Positions 13,301 to 27,750 are shown, counted from the stretch's first letter. The stretch: 64,000 nucleotides of DNA from Platynereis dumerilii (GCA_026936325.1 JAPTHN010000004.1:7504439-7568438), one strand, 5' to 3'. A program made the numbers and translations. The notes: generated by a model not told the origin, from the letters alone.

Positions 13301-14900
13301 TCGATCTTACCATGAACCTGAGGGCATAAGGCATGTAATAAAAAGTTTTGATATCTCAAAGTAGGCATTTCTATGAATAGTTGGCCACAGAAAAAAATTC
13401 CAAGACCCCTCCATTTGTTTTATGAAAATCTGACACAACTATAAGGATTTGTGAAATAAAAGTAAACTTAAGTTATTTCTGTAACCTATAAAAAAGTAAA
13501 CTGCATTTCGTTAAAAAAAATGTCTCCCCTCCAAAAATAATCATTTGCAAATAAAAGCAGAAAGTTTGTTGCTCTCACTGGTTTTAGAAATTTTGCATCC
13601 TCACATCATCATGCGCCGAAACGCATTTTGCGAGCTTAATATCACAAATAGAGCAAAATGAATGAGAGCATTGAAGGGGGGAGTTTATTTGATATAAGTA
13701 GGTTTTTAAATTTTGAAAATCGGACGTTTATTAAGGTTTTTATGGCAAGTTTTGCATTGAAAATGAGGTACACAATCTTTGATGACGTTTCACACGGAAA
13801 AAATATCGCCAGAGAGATTTCCTAACCTTGATGAATCGATGTACTGTAAAGTATTCTTACATGTAAGTTTTTTTATAGGTTAAGACATCGATACAAAAAC
13901 GTTGAAGTAATGTGATTTAAAAGTAATTTAGAATATAGTGGCCCATAGTCTGCCATAGATAAGAAAAAAATGCACTAGTTACAGTATCGCTTTTTGGATA
14001 TGCTTAGCCTTAGAAGTTGAATGGCGGAATTTCTGCTATCCTGCATTACTAAGATTCCTTTGTTTAAATATATAGTATTACTTATCATTGGTGTAATCAC
14101 TAATTAACTATTCATCAATTCATTAAAGTGATGTAAAACCAGCAGTGCAGAAAACCATTGCTTTTACCGCAAGTAGTGTTGTTTTAATGCCAACTGCATG
14201 TTATTGAGTGTTTTGTCTGACTATTTCCAATATTTTCTACATATTTGCCTATGCATTGTACCATATTTTGGGCTGGCGAAATATACTTAATCCTATAATT
14301 TTTTTCCTAAAGGCATCACCGCTCGCCTTGACAGTTCATAGGCGTGAAATATCTCCTGAGACGTCTAATGAAATTATGGTGTATGCAAAATGAGACACTA
14401 TATAGATAAAGCAAACAACAGTTACAAGTCATATACATATCTGTCATAAAAATCTATGAAACTTTTTGTTCCTGGCACATCTTTTTTAGCCAGGCCTCCA
14501 GCTGTTAGACATATGATATGTTTACAAACTTTAAACCGAAGTATAAACTAGAGGCGATCAATTATTGGATATATGGCCAAAGGTGAGCGAAGTCTGAACT
14601 TATATATAAAGTGTATATTTTGCACTAAACCGTTTTTCAATGTCAATTTTGCAAAGCTTAACGGTCAACCAGTTTGGCTTAACAATGTTGGTGATAGCAA
14701 AGTGCGAACAGTAACTGAAATCACCATTATTCCATTTTAGGTTTTTATTTGCTTATTCTTTTTTTTCTCAGACAGACGGACACACGAAACGTCGCTTGTG
14801 ACAGATAATGACATCATCACTTACATGGATGGAGAGACGGATGACTTTGGCTTAAGGTCCTGAATTCTACTAATATAGTACTCATTAATGAGGTCAAGAG
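10346..14900. other. No gene seen; one dispersed repeat
   Basis: Apart from the repeat at 11420-11600 I see no recognisable coding sequence, RNA gene or clear transposon end. The longest open frames here (about 100 codons, e.g. 12897-13196) have no domain signature. Confidence 0.5.
11420..11600 (+). repeat. Dispersed repeat R, copy 1
   Basis: It shares aatattcctgtcat, caatcact-atgggacatgtgctgac, gagccct and gacctttgata with 34840-34995 (inverted) and 63150-63262. Unclassified. Confidence 0.55.
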
Positions 14901-14910
14901 GTAGATAGAA

Positions 14911-15101
14911 GTTGAGTGGATGACTGGGTCTTTACGTCGTCCTGTACTTATGCACTTGGTAGCATAATTTGGAGAGGAGGAGGACACAGCAATCATCGGA
15001 ATGATGATTAAAACTGAGTCCAATGTAAGTCCAGGTGGCCAAGTCATAGCAGGAATTGAACCCAGAACCTGATATTGGCAGTCCAGAACCCTCCCCATGA
15101 T
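14911..15101 (-). mobile_element. Diverged SINE family A copy
   Basis: On the minus strand it keeps the tRNA-like B box region (gggttcaattcctgc) and the family body (cttatgcacttggta, complement side). The A box is blurred. It is older than the other family A copies. Confidence 0.65.
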
Positions 15102-16117
15102 AATTTGGAATAAGAACATCATAAGATCCAGGGTACATGCAATCCCCTTTTAATCACTTATGGGAATATGACAAAGTATAGGAGTACATTGTTACTCATC
15201 ACTCACAACATTGAGGCTTTCAAGGAAGTCACTTCGTTTTCCTTTAATATAATTGCTAAAATTGGCCCATTACACATTTAATTTTCAGGGAATTTCAAAA
15301 AGGTCAGCATGGCATCCAATTATATTAGCCCTAAGTCATGTTATTTGGGTTTTAAAAGGAAAATTAATCAGTGAATAATCACCTTAATTGGTCATTCGGG
15401 CATCATTGATTTTCATCTTAAAGTTCAATGATTTTGCATTTCCCAAAATTGGTGTGATAAATGTGCCATGTCGGCAACGGTAATCAAAACACAATTAATT
15501 TCGACAATCGCATCAATGATGATTGACAAACTTGCCTCTGTACCTTGTTTGTCTTTCAAATTTTACATTATCCAAAATGGTTGTGTTCTCCTTTTGTTTT
15601 TATTTTATTTACAAGCACACATATTACCATATACATTGTATTCAGAGAAGCACTAAGCAATAATAACAGGATGCTGTGTTTTTTTATGAAGCATTGATCA
15701 AGTCATCATGATTATTTTCAAACTACAAATCTATGAAATGCTTTATTGCTGAATTCATTCCAAGCAACCCCTGAGTATTTAAGTAATTCACCTTTACCTG
15801 AAGAGGTCACAAAAATGTTTTGTTAAAAGAGGATCTTCACAGAAAATTGCCTCATCAATACAATTTCTGGATACAGACAGACGCCATGCTTAGTTGAAAA
15901 AGACACCGAAGTTTCCTACAGGCAAAGTCTTCTGATAAACTGTAACTGGAAGTAACCTACCGTGATACACCTGTTGAAAAATAAGCAATTTTTTAAAATC
16001 GTGTTTATATTTTTGGAATATCTGTTGCAGGGGGTATCCAGAAAATGTCAGATGAGGGTTTGCAAATGGAAAAGCTCTAAAAATATTGAGATTTTAATAT
16101 TTTTTTCACTGAAATCT
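15102..16117. other. No gene seen
   Basis: AT-rich spacer leading to the left edge of duplication copy B. A G-run of 14 at 16125-16139 marks the junction area. Confidence 0.5.
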
Positions 16118-18135
16118 ACAGGCCCGGGGGGGGGGGGGGTTGAACTGCCTATATCCCCCTTCCGGATCTGGTACTGCTATTGAGAAATCTAACAGGGTTT
16201 CTGCCTGTGAATCCCATTGAAGCTCAGACCCAATCAACTCAAGTGATATCTGATTAATGCCATTTTGGCTTTGTTTTCATCCATCGGCTCTTTCGACAAG
16301 AGTGCTTATTTCCGGAGTAAAATCGTCTTGCCTCAATCTCATTATTGCATACATGTGTTGCGATCTACTTTGACATGATGCAGTTATGCTGAAATGTTTG
16401 TTAGTGCCTGGGCATTGTTGCATTCAATAAATGCAATGAAAATCTTTTCAAGAATTAGCAAGTACAATTGTACTGCACAGTAGTACACACGAACAAAACT
16501 TTGAAAACTTTGAATGTCATTCATCAAAATGATTCTGTTTACAGAATTGGATTTCTGTGAGTCATGCTTGATCACTTGCAAAGCTAATTGCAAAATGTGG
16601 AGAAGTTTTAGTGAATGTCAATATTAGTTTGTTGTTCTCTAAATGATCGTAGTTTGTTTGCATGCAAAATGTATCCTTGAAGAAATGTTGAAATTTTTCT
16701 TATAAAGAAACACAGCTACAAGGTCACATTAATTCGATCATTATTAATACCATTTGATATCCTCTAAGATGGGTATCCAGCCTTCCTTTGAAAATTGGCG
16801 ATTTATTTGTCCATACTGACAATTATTTGTGTATAGTTACCCAGTCATTTAGACAGTTCTTATGTTTGCACCACTTTTAGGTTATGGTTTGCCATATTAT
16901 AAATCTAATAATTTATTATCTTAGATAGAAGCTTTATAGTGCATATTTTTGTCTTTATCATGTGTGACCTCCATATCTCCACACCTTTTACTATATTATC
17001 TCAGCATTATGCAAATAGTAAAAGCTCTCCTTGGCTTTGTGTGCAGGTTTAAGCAAAATAACCTTGGGTTAATGTGTGTTCTTATATTGCCATATATGTA
17101 GTCTGTTCCTAAGTGCCATCAAGTAAGCTTTGCTATATAAAATATCTTTGGAAAACATGTTTGATAAGTCAATTAGGCTTCCATCAGCATGAATTAACAT
17201 ATTGCTCAGATTAGGCTGCATGTACATTGTAGACACTAAAGATGCATTATTACTTCATGATTGGGATTTGTCTTTCAAAATGTAAGTCCTTTATGGAGCA
17301 CACAACTTGAACATTACAGCTGGTCAATTTGTTATGGAAGAATTTGAGTGTTACTCCAACAGTGTACCCTCTTGTATATTCATTAAACAAAAATCAACAA
17401 ACTTTGTGAGTCATCGTATTGATTTGTCACGATCAAAGGATTTGTTTCATCAGCACTTTAATTTCAGGAGACTTATATATCTCATGTTGATGTCTGACAA
17501 ACCACAGGATGATGATTCTGATTCTTGTGCTGAAATCTGTGATGACAAAACCATGATGATTATGACTAATCAAACGACCTCTCTCACTTCACACCTTCCA
17601 TGCAAAAAATTAGATCATGACACATTTTAACCTATCATAAATCACAAAATGACTTTTCATAGTGAAAAGGCTTGTAGTTCCCCATAATACATCGACCACA
17701 TGTATAGTAAAGGAAATGCATTGATCAGTTACAGTGTTGAGAAACAAATGTTCTTCTTCCTTGTATGAAATAACTGCCTTCAATGAAAACTATTTTGATG
17801 AAAAATACTAAACCTAATCAAAACAACATCATAATCATGAAACATGAAGCAATATTACAATTATTATATGAGTTTATATTGTACAGCTGATGCAATTCAT
17901 GCATGTTTTACTGAAAACAAACTTTGCATCACAGATGCTTTATGCATGCTACATGACACACATGCATTGCATGCTGCACAAATTCATATTGCATTAACTT
18001 TCAAAACTTTTCTTGCACATCTCGCATGTGAAATCAAACGTGGCACAGATCCAATTCAGTACATTTTACATAAAAAAATCCTTTCAGTTGATGACACAAA
18101 ATGTTTTAAAAGGTTCGGAAACCACTTTATGATCT

Positions 18136-18361
18136 TTATACCATTCGACACCTCTGTCAGCCAATCACATGCCAGTATTAAAAGAAAATAATTCCTATAT
18201 TCTTTGTTGTCCAGTTATCCTCTCATGTTTGAGTGTTTGTGTGTTTGTCTCACGGTATAAGCCAGTTATTCACCATAGGATCAGGAATATGTGTTTATCA
18301 CACCTTGAGCTAAAGCCCTCAGGTGATAAATCACATATTCCCTCTCCCGTGGTGAATAACC
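18136..18361 (-). repeat. Palindrome-ended repeat P, copy 3
   Basis: This is the copy-B counterpart of 2014-2237, so this insertion predates the A/B duplication. Confidence 0.75.
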
Positions 18362-18761
18362 TATACTTATCCTTCATTTGTGGGTTCAATACAGCTTAAA
18401 TTTGACTTACATGACTTACAATTGCACAATAGATAGAATCGTGTTTAGGTACACCTCAATAAATTTATGATTGCTTTTTTTGGGTCTGGTTTTAATGGAC
18501 TTATAATTCAAGCATATAAAAAAAATCATCATGCCATGTTTCATGATGCAAAGGCATACAAATTTGTAGAGTGAATTTTTGCGAGTCACAAGGGCAGAAT
18601 ACATCAGACCGCAAAACTGGTAGAAAAACCCACAAATATACCTATATTAGGTAAAACAAAAAATTTTCACATGTGGGTAGCTTTGTAAATTTAGTGTATG
18701 TTGATGTTGTGTACTGGAATGTGAGAATAAGAATGTTATTGCACTCAAGAATGCTCCAGAT

Positions 18762-18920
18762 TTTCATTTCGTTTCATTTCATTTCGGGGCCATCAATTAA
18801 GCGACATTTTTTTGGTCTTTTTGAGGCCCCTCACCAATGAATATACCAATTGGTTTCAGCTGATGAAAGATACCGAGACTGTATTTTATTGGTGAAAAAA
18901 TAAAGTTCTGAGTTCTGAGT
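18762..18920. mobile_element. Short retroelement insertion present only in copy B
   Basis: 159 bp are flanked by tccagat (18755-18761 and 18921-18927), and copy A has the single site near 2380-2390. One end carries tandem gttctga units after aataaa, a common non-LTR 3' tail. The other end carries ttcattt repeats. The tail suggests plus orientation, but this is not certain. Confidence 0.75.
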
Positions 18921-19807
18921 TCCAGATAAGTGCATCATAATGAAGTTAATCAAAATACTTGTATAGGGGTGTATAGCCTGATTAGCTGTTGAAAAGATAA
19001 TTAAGGACAGGAAATAAGCTTGCCGAAAGCTTCTGTCAATCAAAAGTGAGATAAAAGCAAGATAAAAATGACATTAATAGGATGACACTTAAGCTAATTG
19101 GTTTTTCCCTTTAAGTAGATTCTGAGAGAGCAGACATGAAGACATGCTGTCAAAGTCACACAGTCACATGTGGTGCAGTAAAAAAGATCAATATTTTCAG
19201 GAAAATGTTCAGAGTTTCATGCACCAACAGTTTTGCTTCCGCATGCTTCCTAAATGCTAATACGTATCATGTTTTGCATTATATATGCTTTGAAAAAAAA
19301 TCGAAAAACGGGGTGAGTTTCAACAGATAGAGATGACTCTGAACACTGCTCCAAAACAGACATCCATACTGCAAATAAGCGCTGAAAAATCTGGGTCATA
19401 TTCCATGACTTATGGTATCCATAGTAACAAATTTGCTATTTATTTTCATTTCCATGTTGTGAATTTTTTGGAAACATTTGTGAACTACTTTAAGTGTTAT
19501 TTGGTCTAAATTTCACGTTTCTGAATTAATCATGGCAAAAGTTTTAGAGGTTCGAGTGTAAGTTTTGCAAAAACCATCGTATGGTAAACACTGAAAGTAT
19601 TAAAAATAAATAATTGTGTATTTGATTTCCAGTTTACTTTTGACTAAAATAAAAACTGGTGTTGATTCAATTTGTTTGGATCATACATTTAATTACAAAA
19701 AATAAATCAAAAAGATGAAATAGTCACCTGTACGGGAGTTCCAGAGAATTTATAATTTCTTATCATGATAAATGTAACTTGTTGATATTCCGTGTCATTA
19801 AAGCCTA

Positions 19808-21077
19808 CAGGGTGAGGAAGCAAATTTTTCAAAATTTGGAATATTTCAAACTTCAGTCGAAATGAAAGGTTTTGCTTAGTCATAACAAATTCATATTTTC
19901 AGGCCTTAGAAACAAGACAAAAAGGATCCTTTTTGTGAAGTTTGACTTGTATTATCTCCAATCAAAAATTCAATATGGCCGTCTAAACTTGGTGATGCTT
20001 AGAAAAAAAGCGCCTTCATATTTTGAGGCCGTGAGTCATGAAAACAGTAAGGAGGACAACAACATCGTGGTGACAGGTCTTGTTGACCAACTATTCTAAG
20101 ATGCCCCACACGGAAAAGTAAGGGCAATTAAGGTCCAAGCTGGAGAAGGGCCAGAAGTTGGCAGCCCAGAAGTCTCCGAAATTTCTTTAAGTGGAAATCC
20201 TGAACTTTCTTGGCCATAAGGCTTGGGGAACCATCCTGAGTCTGCTTATAGTTGCCATTGGAGTAATTCGGCTCCAGCCATGGAAAAACATGACATCACT
20301 GGACTAAGTAGTATGCATCAGGTCCGTCCCCCTTTACTCGAATAAAAAAGAAATAAAGCATAATTTTTCTATCTGAAGTCATGACTCCCGAAACCATTGC
20401 CTGAGCTGGATACTTTGCCCTGAATGTCCCATCGACATCTTCTATTGATTTTATTGAGAATTTGCCATTTCTTTTGTTGGCAATAGAATCCACAACCAAA
20501 CGTTTATAGTTTGAGAAAAAAATTGAATATCGAGCCATGCTTCCTGATGTAGCCCATCATTTTTTCACCATTTCTATCTTCTGGCCTTCATGGAATAGGC
20601 CGGATTGTGTCTTTGGGGTCCTGACATATGATGTCAGGCCAAAATAATTTTGCATAGCCGCTCTGGCAGCCTTGAGGTCCACTTGAAGCTCTTCAACCAC
20701 CTCTCTACTTTGTCAGTTTTGTCATCAGTCACTCCAGGAATGCCCGATTCCTCTCTTAATTCTCTCCACAAACTCCCAGACATCCCTCTTATTCCTTTCC
20801 CATCATTGATTGCCTTCATGATATTGTATTCTGGTTGTGAGGTCACTCTGACTATGTCAGGGATTGTTTTTTAGTCCATTTGGCACTGAAGCAAATCTGA
20901 CCACCTCTTCCTTTTTGTCTCCTGTGGAGTAATTGTTAATCCCAGCTCATTCTAACCTTGCACAGGTATGGCTGATACCCTAATGATTATGCTGTATTGT
21001 TTTCACACTTTTCCTGTAGACATGAGATGCTTTTTTAGCACAAGGAAGTTCATGGAAAATTTTGGTTCCCCACCCTG
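19808..21077 (-). mobile_element. Decayed Tc1/mariner transposon in copy B
   Basis: It is 1270 bp with inverted ends CAGGGTG-GGAA-CAAA and TA on both sides (19806-19807, 21078-21079). Copy A has the empty site gcctatatac at 3281-3290. On the minus strand transposase pieces are scattered over three frames. One reads VVDSIANKRNGKF then PAQAMVSGVMTSDRKIM (within 20538-20296), another QDGSPSLMAKKVQDF, and a third FWPFSSLDLN with SVWGILE. These match the FSDEK/VMVWG, QQDGAPAH and WPPSSPDLNP regions of Tc1/mariner transposases. Several frameshifts and stops show it is dead. The N-terminal part (20846-20634) is only weakly recognisable. Confidence 0.9.
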
Positions 21078-24000
21078 TATATACATTTTTTTCAGGCAAA
21101 TACTAAAATTAAGAAATAGGAAGGTTTTTAAACATAATTCATACTTTATATTTAAGAAAAACATGTACATGTAGTAAATGGAAGATATAAAATCCTGCCT
21201 ATGCAATCCATATGCAGTGTAAATATGACCACATCCAATAACTGTCAGCTTCAACTTTTTTCTGTGTAAACAGCTCATGTATCTATCAATTCAAACCTTG
21301 GCAATGGAAACATGTTTTGCTCAAAGTGTTTCATAGATTTTTTGACAGATGTGTTGTTGCTCGCCTATCGAAATACCTTCCTTCTCATATATATGTGTGA
21401 GCAAAGCGTTTTTTCAACTTAAAAGATTTTTAGGCTTACTATGTTATATATGATGACTGTTTTATGTTAGTAAACTGCCAAAACAAGCATGGATCATATC
21501 AAATCCCGGAGACTTTTTCCTGTTTGAGACAGGGTGGCGTAAAATTGGCTGAACATAATTATAAATCATCTTACCCACCAACAGAAAATGAGTCAGTTAT
21601 AATTTTCGATTCAGACAAAGTAACAATTTCACGAGGAAAAAACATAACACAATCCAATGGGATTTGACCTATTCCTATAACGTAAAAAATGGAGTTTTTC
21701 AAATACCAGTGATTTGCACACTCTAATGGAAAATTCTCACATGTTCATCCAAAAATTCAGCAATATGGACAAATAACCACGTGTATCTTTCCATCACCAG
21801 TTCACAGAGCTCTCGATGGCAAAGAAAATTATGCCAAAATCACTGAAATTTTACCCAAAACACTATGGTTTTATTGACCTTATAGGAAAAGAAAAAAAAA
21901 AATCACAAGGCTCTTAAATGTAATAGCCATGTACTACATGGCATGTAGCCAATCAAGGTTAGGATGCTAGCATTTAGATGAATCTAAAAGGTGCAATTAT
22001 TATATATTATATAAGTAATCATGCATAGTGTCACTGATATCACCCAGGCTAATAACATCATATTACAGCACCTTAATTTCAACAGGTCCATTTTGTGAAA
22101 CATATTTTTTTCATTTTTACGATTTTATGTACATTTATTATCATTTGAACATGTAAAAAAATCAACTGTTATATTATGGAAAATAATCTCCGTATAAAAT
22201 ATGTGCTAATGAAAGCAACCTTATGTAGCAGGTGTCAAAATAATTCTCATTGAAATTCATAAATATACCCAATTTGTGTCAGCTTGTTGAATTTAAAAAG
22301 AAAATTTGCATTTTCGATCATGATTTTTTTAGTGAATGTAACACATTTGCCATGAGTTAGCGGATAATTAATATTAAATATACTGTAATGCTACATAACA
22401 TTCATGCAACAAAAGACTACATTGGAAACCAGAATTAATCTCAATATAATTAGCCATACTTTCCAAAGATTTATTACACCCCGTATTTGTGAAATGATAA
22501 TCATAATATAACATTCCTCATTGTTTTTAATAACGAATAATAATTCATGCTAGTTAGATATGATATATTTTCGAGGAGTAAAGATTGTTAATTAAACTTA
22601 TCCAATGCCTTATCTGTAATATTATTTCCGAAGCTCAAACAACAGACACTTGAAAAATAGGTCCTGGACTACTGGGGCCAGTGGAGGGGACTGGTAGCCA
22701 AAAATTAGGTCAATCCTGAAAATTTGGGAACACAGCTAAATATTCAATTGCATGATAAAAAAGAAACCTCTTTAAAATCATTGGTTCCTAATAAATATAC
22801 CATTTGAAACCGAACGAATTTAATGCAATTACTTAAAATTAAATCGGTATCATAAAATTTGGTCAAATATTGCTTGATCTTCCTCTTAAAAACTCTGCAA
22901 CCTATGGCTTGATATCCTTCTGTTGAAAATTATACAATTTCATCGCTAACTTTAAATTTCCCTTGTTCGTTTAAATCTAATTGTGCTTTTTAAAGCTAAG
23001 AATAAATTGAAACACCACTCTCTGGAGAATTACCAGTATGTGAAAGTAATTGTCAATTTGTGTATTTTAGGGAGCTCATATGTCTGCAAAATGAAAAATT
23101 CCTTTGTTCTGATTTTTAAGTATGAGAAGTATGTAAAAACTCGAACAGGTATGAATGTAATCATTCTCCCATGGTTATCGGCTCACTGCGAACTGCTCGT
23201 GCATTGAGCTTTTGTCGCTTTTGATAAGTTTTTTCCTGAGACACAGATCCAATTAAGAACTGCAATGCCTTCTGGTGGATCAACCAATCACGAGACAGCT
23301 TTCATATCAATGACTGAGCGCACTTAAATTTAACGTAAGCAATATGTGTTGAACAATGAAACAAAACAAACAATATGAAGACAAGAAACTGTCATATTTA
23401 AGTTCCACAAACTGTGAAATGAGTGATGAGTTGTAAAAGAAACAAATGCTAAAGCTGAGGACAGCCTCATAGAATGTATTTATAAGGCTGTCTCTGATTG
23501 GGCAATCTCTGCACTAGAGTCCTGATGCAACCAAAAAAAAACCTCTTGAAAGAAATTAGCTCTAACCCCCCTGAATGCATCAGTCTTAAGAAGTACTTCC
23601 ATGAATAACAAAAAAGCTTGTTCAACCACACAATTAAAAGTAGCAATAAAAGACTAATATCTGATCAAGGTTTTGTCTGCTAAGTAATACTTTTTAAAAC
23701 AATAACAGGATGGATCTGTGTGTGAAATAGAATCACCCTTCAAACAAGGATACATCTAGCATGCAAACACAACACATGCATTGCGTGTGCCACTAACTGA
23801 TATTGATGTTCACTTCTAAAACTTTCTCTGCGTGTTGCCATTTGTTGTGCGAGTAATCAAACATGGCACAAATCCAATGCTGGTAATAAAATCATTTTGA
23901 TGAATGACATTGGAAGTTTCCAGAAGTTTAGTTTTTCATTTGTAGCTTTTATACAATTGCATTCACTCATCATAACGATTTGTCTTGCACGGCTCCGAAG

Positions 24001-25599
24001 TCCAGACAAACGCTTTCCACAAAATTATGCTATGATATTCTAATTTAATGTTGCTGTATTTATTTAGCATGTCTCCACTGGTTTTTATAATCAGTGTAGA
24101 TAGAATTTTGGAATTTGTTGTTTGATCAATGGATCAATAAAAACAAAATGCTGTGTTACTCACAAGACATGGATTTGCAATTGACAATCATCATATCAAT
24201 CATTTCTAACTAGGCGACTTAAAGCCACATTTTTATTCTCTTTGAAGAGTTTTGCAGTAGGGTTATGCCACGCTTAATTTGATATTCCATCTTTTTGTTA
24301 ATTCTTTCGGTTTATTTGGTCTCTCAACAACTGAAATAAATAAAAATGCCTGGTCACAAAACTGCACTAATCCAATCTATAATCAATTTTGTAAGTTGAT
24401 CAGAGTTGCAATCACTCAAGAGAATCAGTTAATAGTTACTCTTCCCAAGCTCATTCTACAATATTTCCAGACACTTTAAGACAGCCTTAGATTAGGTAAG
24501 AAATTATCCAATTTCATCTCTGAGCCTAAATCTCCTTTTATTGGCTTAAATCACATTTATTGGTTTCATGCAAGAGTAAATTGGAACATCAATCTCTTGA
24601 ACATTCCCCTTGGGTGCAGTTAATTCCCCACTTGCTGATTTTAAGTGGCTCGTCTGTTTGAATAATTACTTCAATGTTTTTTTAGTTTGAGGGGTTGGTG
24701 ACAAATTCAGGATGTGCAATAGTGAAATTGGCTGTTCTCATGACAAGAGATAAATTTATTTAGCTTCCTTTTCAAGAATGATGAAATTAGTTTTTGAATG
24801 TATCATTAAATTATAGTTCATACAGATATCTTCCTGAAAGTCTTTCAGAGATGAAAATGTGCAAGTCTATACTCAATTTTTCAATAAATGAATTCTTAAC
24901 CTTGCTTAATGAAAGAACTAGCTCATTTCAAATTTCTCAGAAATTATTGGAAAAAAAGTGATGAGATCATTTTTAGGTAATTACCCTTATACAATTGTCC
25001 TACTTGAATTCCAAGCAATGCTTCTGGAGAGGGCTTGTAACGCAAATTTGCGAAACTAATATAAAACTACGATGCCATGTAAATTAGCTAGTCATTTATG
25101 AAAGATCAGTAGAGACTGTCTGCTCTTTATTATTCAAATATTGAAGCCGCTGTTACCCAAAGAATGGTAAGAGAAACAAGCAGCATATCATGCAATCAAC
25201 AACAAGGCTTCTGAGCTTTGAAATCAGAAACTATCAACTCTTCTCAGGGCATATTGCTTAATCAATATAATGCCAGACAGACGCAGGTGCTGCACTCATG
25301 TACAAAAGGGCGCAATCGCTTTTTTCAAAGGAGAAAGCTTTTGATGAAGTGGACAAGAAAATGACCAACCTTTGAAGGTGAAATGGACCAACCGTGTGCT
25401 GTGGAAAAGAGAGGATGCCACTTTATTTATTTGAGTACAACAGCAAATGTTCTTTTTAATTATATTGGAGTTAAAGCACAGCTGTCAAACTAAATCAGTA
25501 AAGAAAAAGTGGATGCCATCATCGGAAATGGAAGCCATACTATAAGCTGTGAAAACGAATGGATTCCCCTGATCTACTTAATACTTTGATTAGGTAAGT

Positions 25600-27700
25600 T
25601 TGGACATTAGGATAATATGTGTGATATTGGCAGTAAAAAGATGTTATTGGTATTCAACACACTTCAAATATGGCAGAGTTTATTATTGTAATAAGCGAAT
25701 TGCACAAGGAGTTAAACGAACAGCAATTAAAGAAACAGCAGTAAGAGTATCACTCTAGCTAATACATCAAAGTGCACACTAATACAATAGGTTCACCCAA
25801 ATATGAAACATGTCACGAAAATCCAACATTCCTCAGAGCTATCACTGCTCAGTAAAGGGACCGAAAGCAGCAGTCTGCAGTTACACTGGAAGTCCAACCA
25901 CCTGCTATCTCTCTTGCTCACTGAAATAGGTTCCTGATAGATCAGCAGTAGTTAGGCAGATGGGATCACTGAGCGAGATCACTGGTAATAGCGAGGAAAT
26001 AGCGCTAGAGTTGTATACAAGTCAAGGTAATAGTCTGGCCCAACATAACAAGACCAGAAATAGCAAGGTGATATCTCGCTGTATTGCAAGTAAATCTCTG
26101 TGGCAAGTTTACTTGGTTATTTGAATGGTAATAAATTTGAATATTATTTAAGGTTGGACAACACCAGAATGACTTCACATCATTATCAGCCATAACAACC
26201 AAACATTCTATCCTACAAAAATGATAGTTCTCCCCCCACAGCCATGTGGTATAAATGAACGAGTTTTAATCTTTTGAAACTTGAAAGCACTCTAATAAAG
26301 AGCAGCAGACGGAAAAAGTCAATATTTTCTCAGATTCAACTTAATCTCATCCCAGCAAGTCATTATGTAATCACTGTCTTGGGAAATTTTAAGCATGTGC
26401 CAATTGACTGAAATCGTTCATGATCGAAGTTCAGCATCCTAAAGATTGAACATACCAAACAACAAGTTTAAAGATTCATCGACTCCTCAAATATAGTTCA
26501 AACTTCAAAATATGCTTAAGAGACTGCAATGGTGAGCTGCCACAGACCAGAGCTTTTATGCAAAAAGGGACTTTTGTCAGTCTGAGATTCATCATTCCTC
26601 AATTGAAGACATGTAAAAGAAGCAATGTTTGTTATTGTTACATTCAACTGATGCCTTCATTATCTGACAATAATTGGTTGTAAACAATTACAAATATAAA
26701 ATCAAAATACAAGCCACCTCATTATGGTATAAATACTGGTTAGTGTTTATTCCACTACTTCAACCATACAAATACATATAACATTGTCTATCAAATTTTG
26801 CCTCATAATGTTCTCTAGTGCTTTCCCACTACATAAAAAATCCAATCCCTGAATAAAAGGAACAAACACAATCCACACAAACTCATTTATCTAACACACT
26901 TAGGGGCTTTTTGTTCAAGTAGTTGAAATGCAATCAGTCAATCCCACATAGCTTTTTACAGTTTGCACAGTAGATATGCTACTTTCATTGTGATACTGTA
27001 AAACAGTCTGCTTTGTCTTCTAATGTGATTAAAGCTTCAAAGCCTCACGCTGCTTTTACCAACAAAATAGCCCTGCACAAAAATAGTCCTTGGTCACTGT
27101 GTCTCAGTTTCGCAAAAATACTCAAAGCAGTTCACAGCTATTCCAGCCTTCATCATGAGTTTTACATTTTCAATAAAATAATCAGTCAGGGTCTTGACAT
27201 ATAAATATCATAAGCTGTTCTGTGAATTAATATCACCCTAGCCCAAAGGGTTAGAGTGATATTAATTAACACAACTGTGATTGATATTGTTATACTGTGC
27301 CCGCTGCCCTGACGAGTCGTTTTATTTTCATCCACTTGCCCAAAGCAAAAACATTGGTCACAAATTCAAACTTTAAGCTGTCATTGCACAGACATTAACT
27401 ATATTAGCTAATCATTATGGTACTAGTTAAATCTAATTTAGCCGGAGAGAGTTCGCTCTTGACTATTTTCCAAGGCCTTTACCATTTGCTCCAGTGCGCA
27501 TCCGTAACATAAGTTTCATTGAATACAGTGTATTAGTCATCTTAAATCTCTAAATGTGATAAAAATACAGACGCTGTTCACCACCATGCCTCGATCTTTA
27601 GAACAACAAATGAGACCACTGCTTCTGATAAAGTAGGTGTTACTATGACACAGCATAATGTTATCTCATGACTAAGTGCTTCAATGGTGTTGATGATAAA
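25600..27700 (+). repeat. Old low-copy repeat family D, copy 1
   Basis: 25790-26060 (tcactgctcagtaaaggga, cctgctatctctcttgctcac, ataggttcctgatagatcag) matches 37660-37920. 26320-26350 matches 38660-38695. 27570-27700 (gtaggtgttact, cagcataatgttatctca) matches 34220-34370 and 38880-39000. No gene is seen in 25396-28100. Confidence 0.7.
27225..27267. repeat. Small perfect-looking hairpin
   Basis: Arms aattaatatcaccctagccc and gggttagagtgatattaatt pair at 18 of 20 positions around aaa. No T-run follows, and its role is unknown. Confidence 0.6.
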
Positions 27701-27723
27701 AAAAGGTTCTTCCACTCTATATT

Positions 27724-27750
27724 ATTATTATTATTATTATTATTATCATT
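27724..27750. repeat. ATT microsatellite
   Basis: About eight ATT units in a row, ending in atcatt. Confidence 0.85.

Larger units (their letters stand above)
16118..25395 (+). repeat. Segmental duplication copy B
   Basis: This is the direct second copy of 1-8155, about 16 kb downstream. It is longer because it gained a 1270-bp Tc1/mariner element (19808-21077), a 159-bp retroelement piece (18762-18920) and about 200 bp near 18362-18566. It also lost roughly 245 bp that copy A keeps at 4940-5185. No host gene is recognised inside. Confidence 0.93.
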
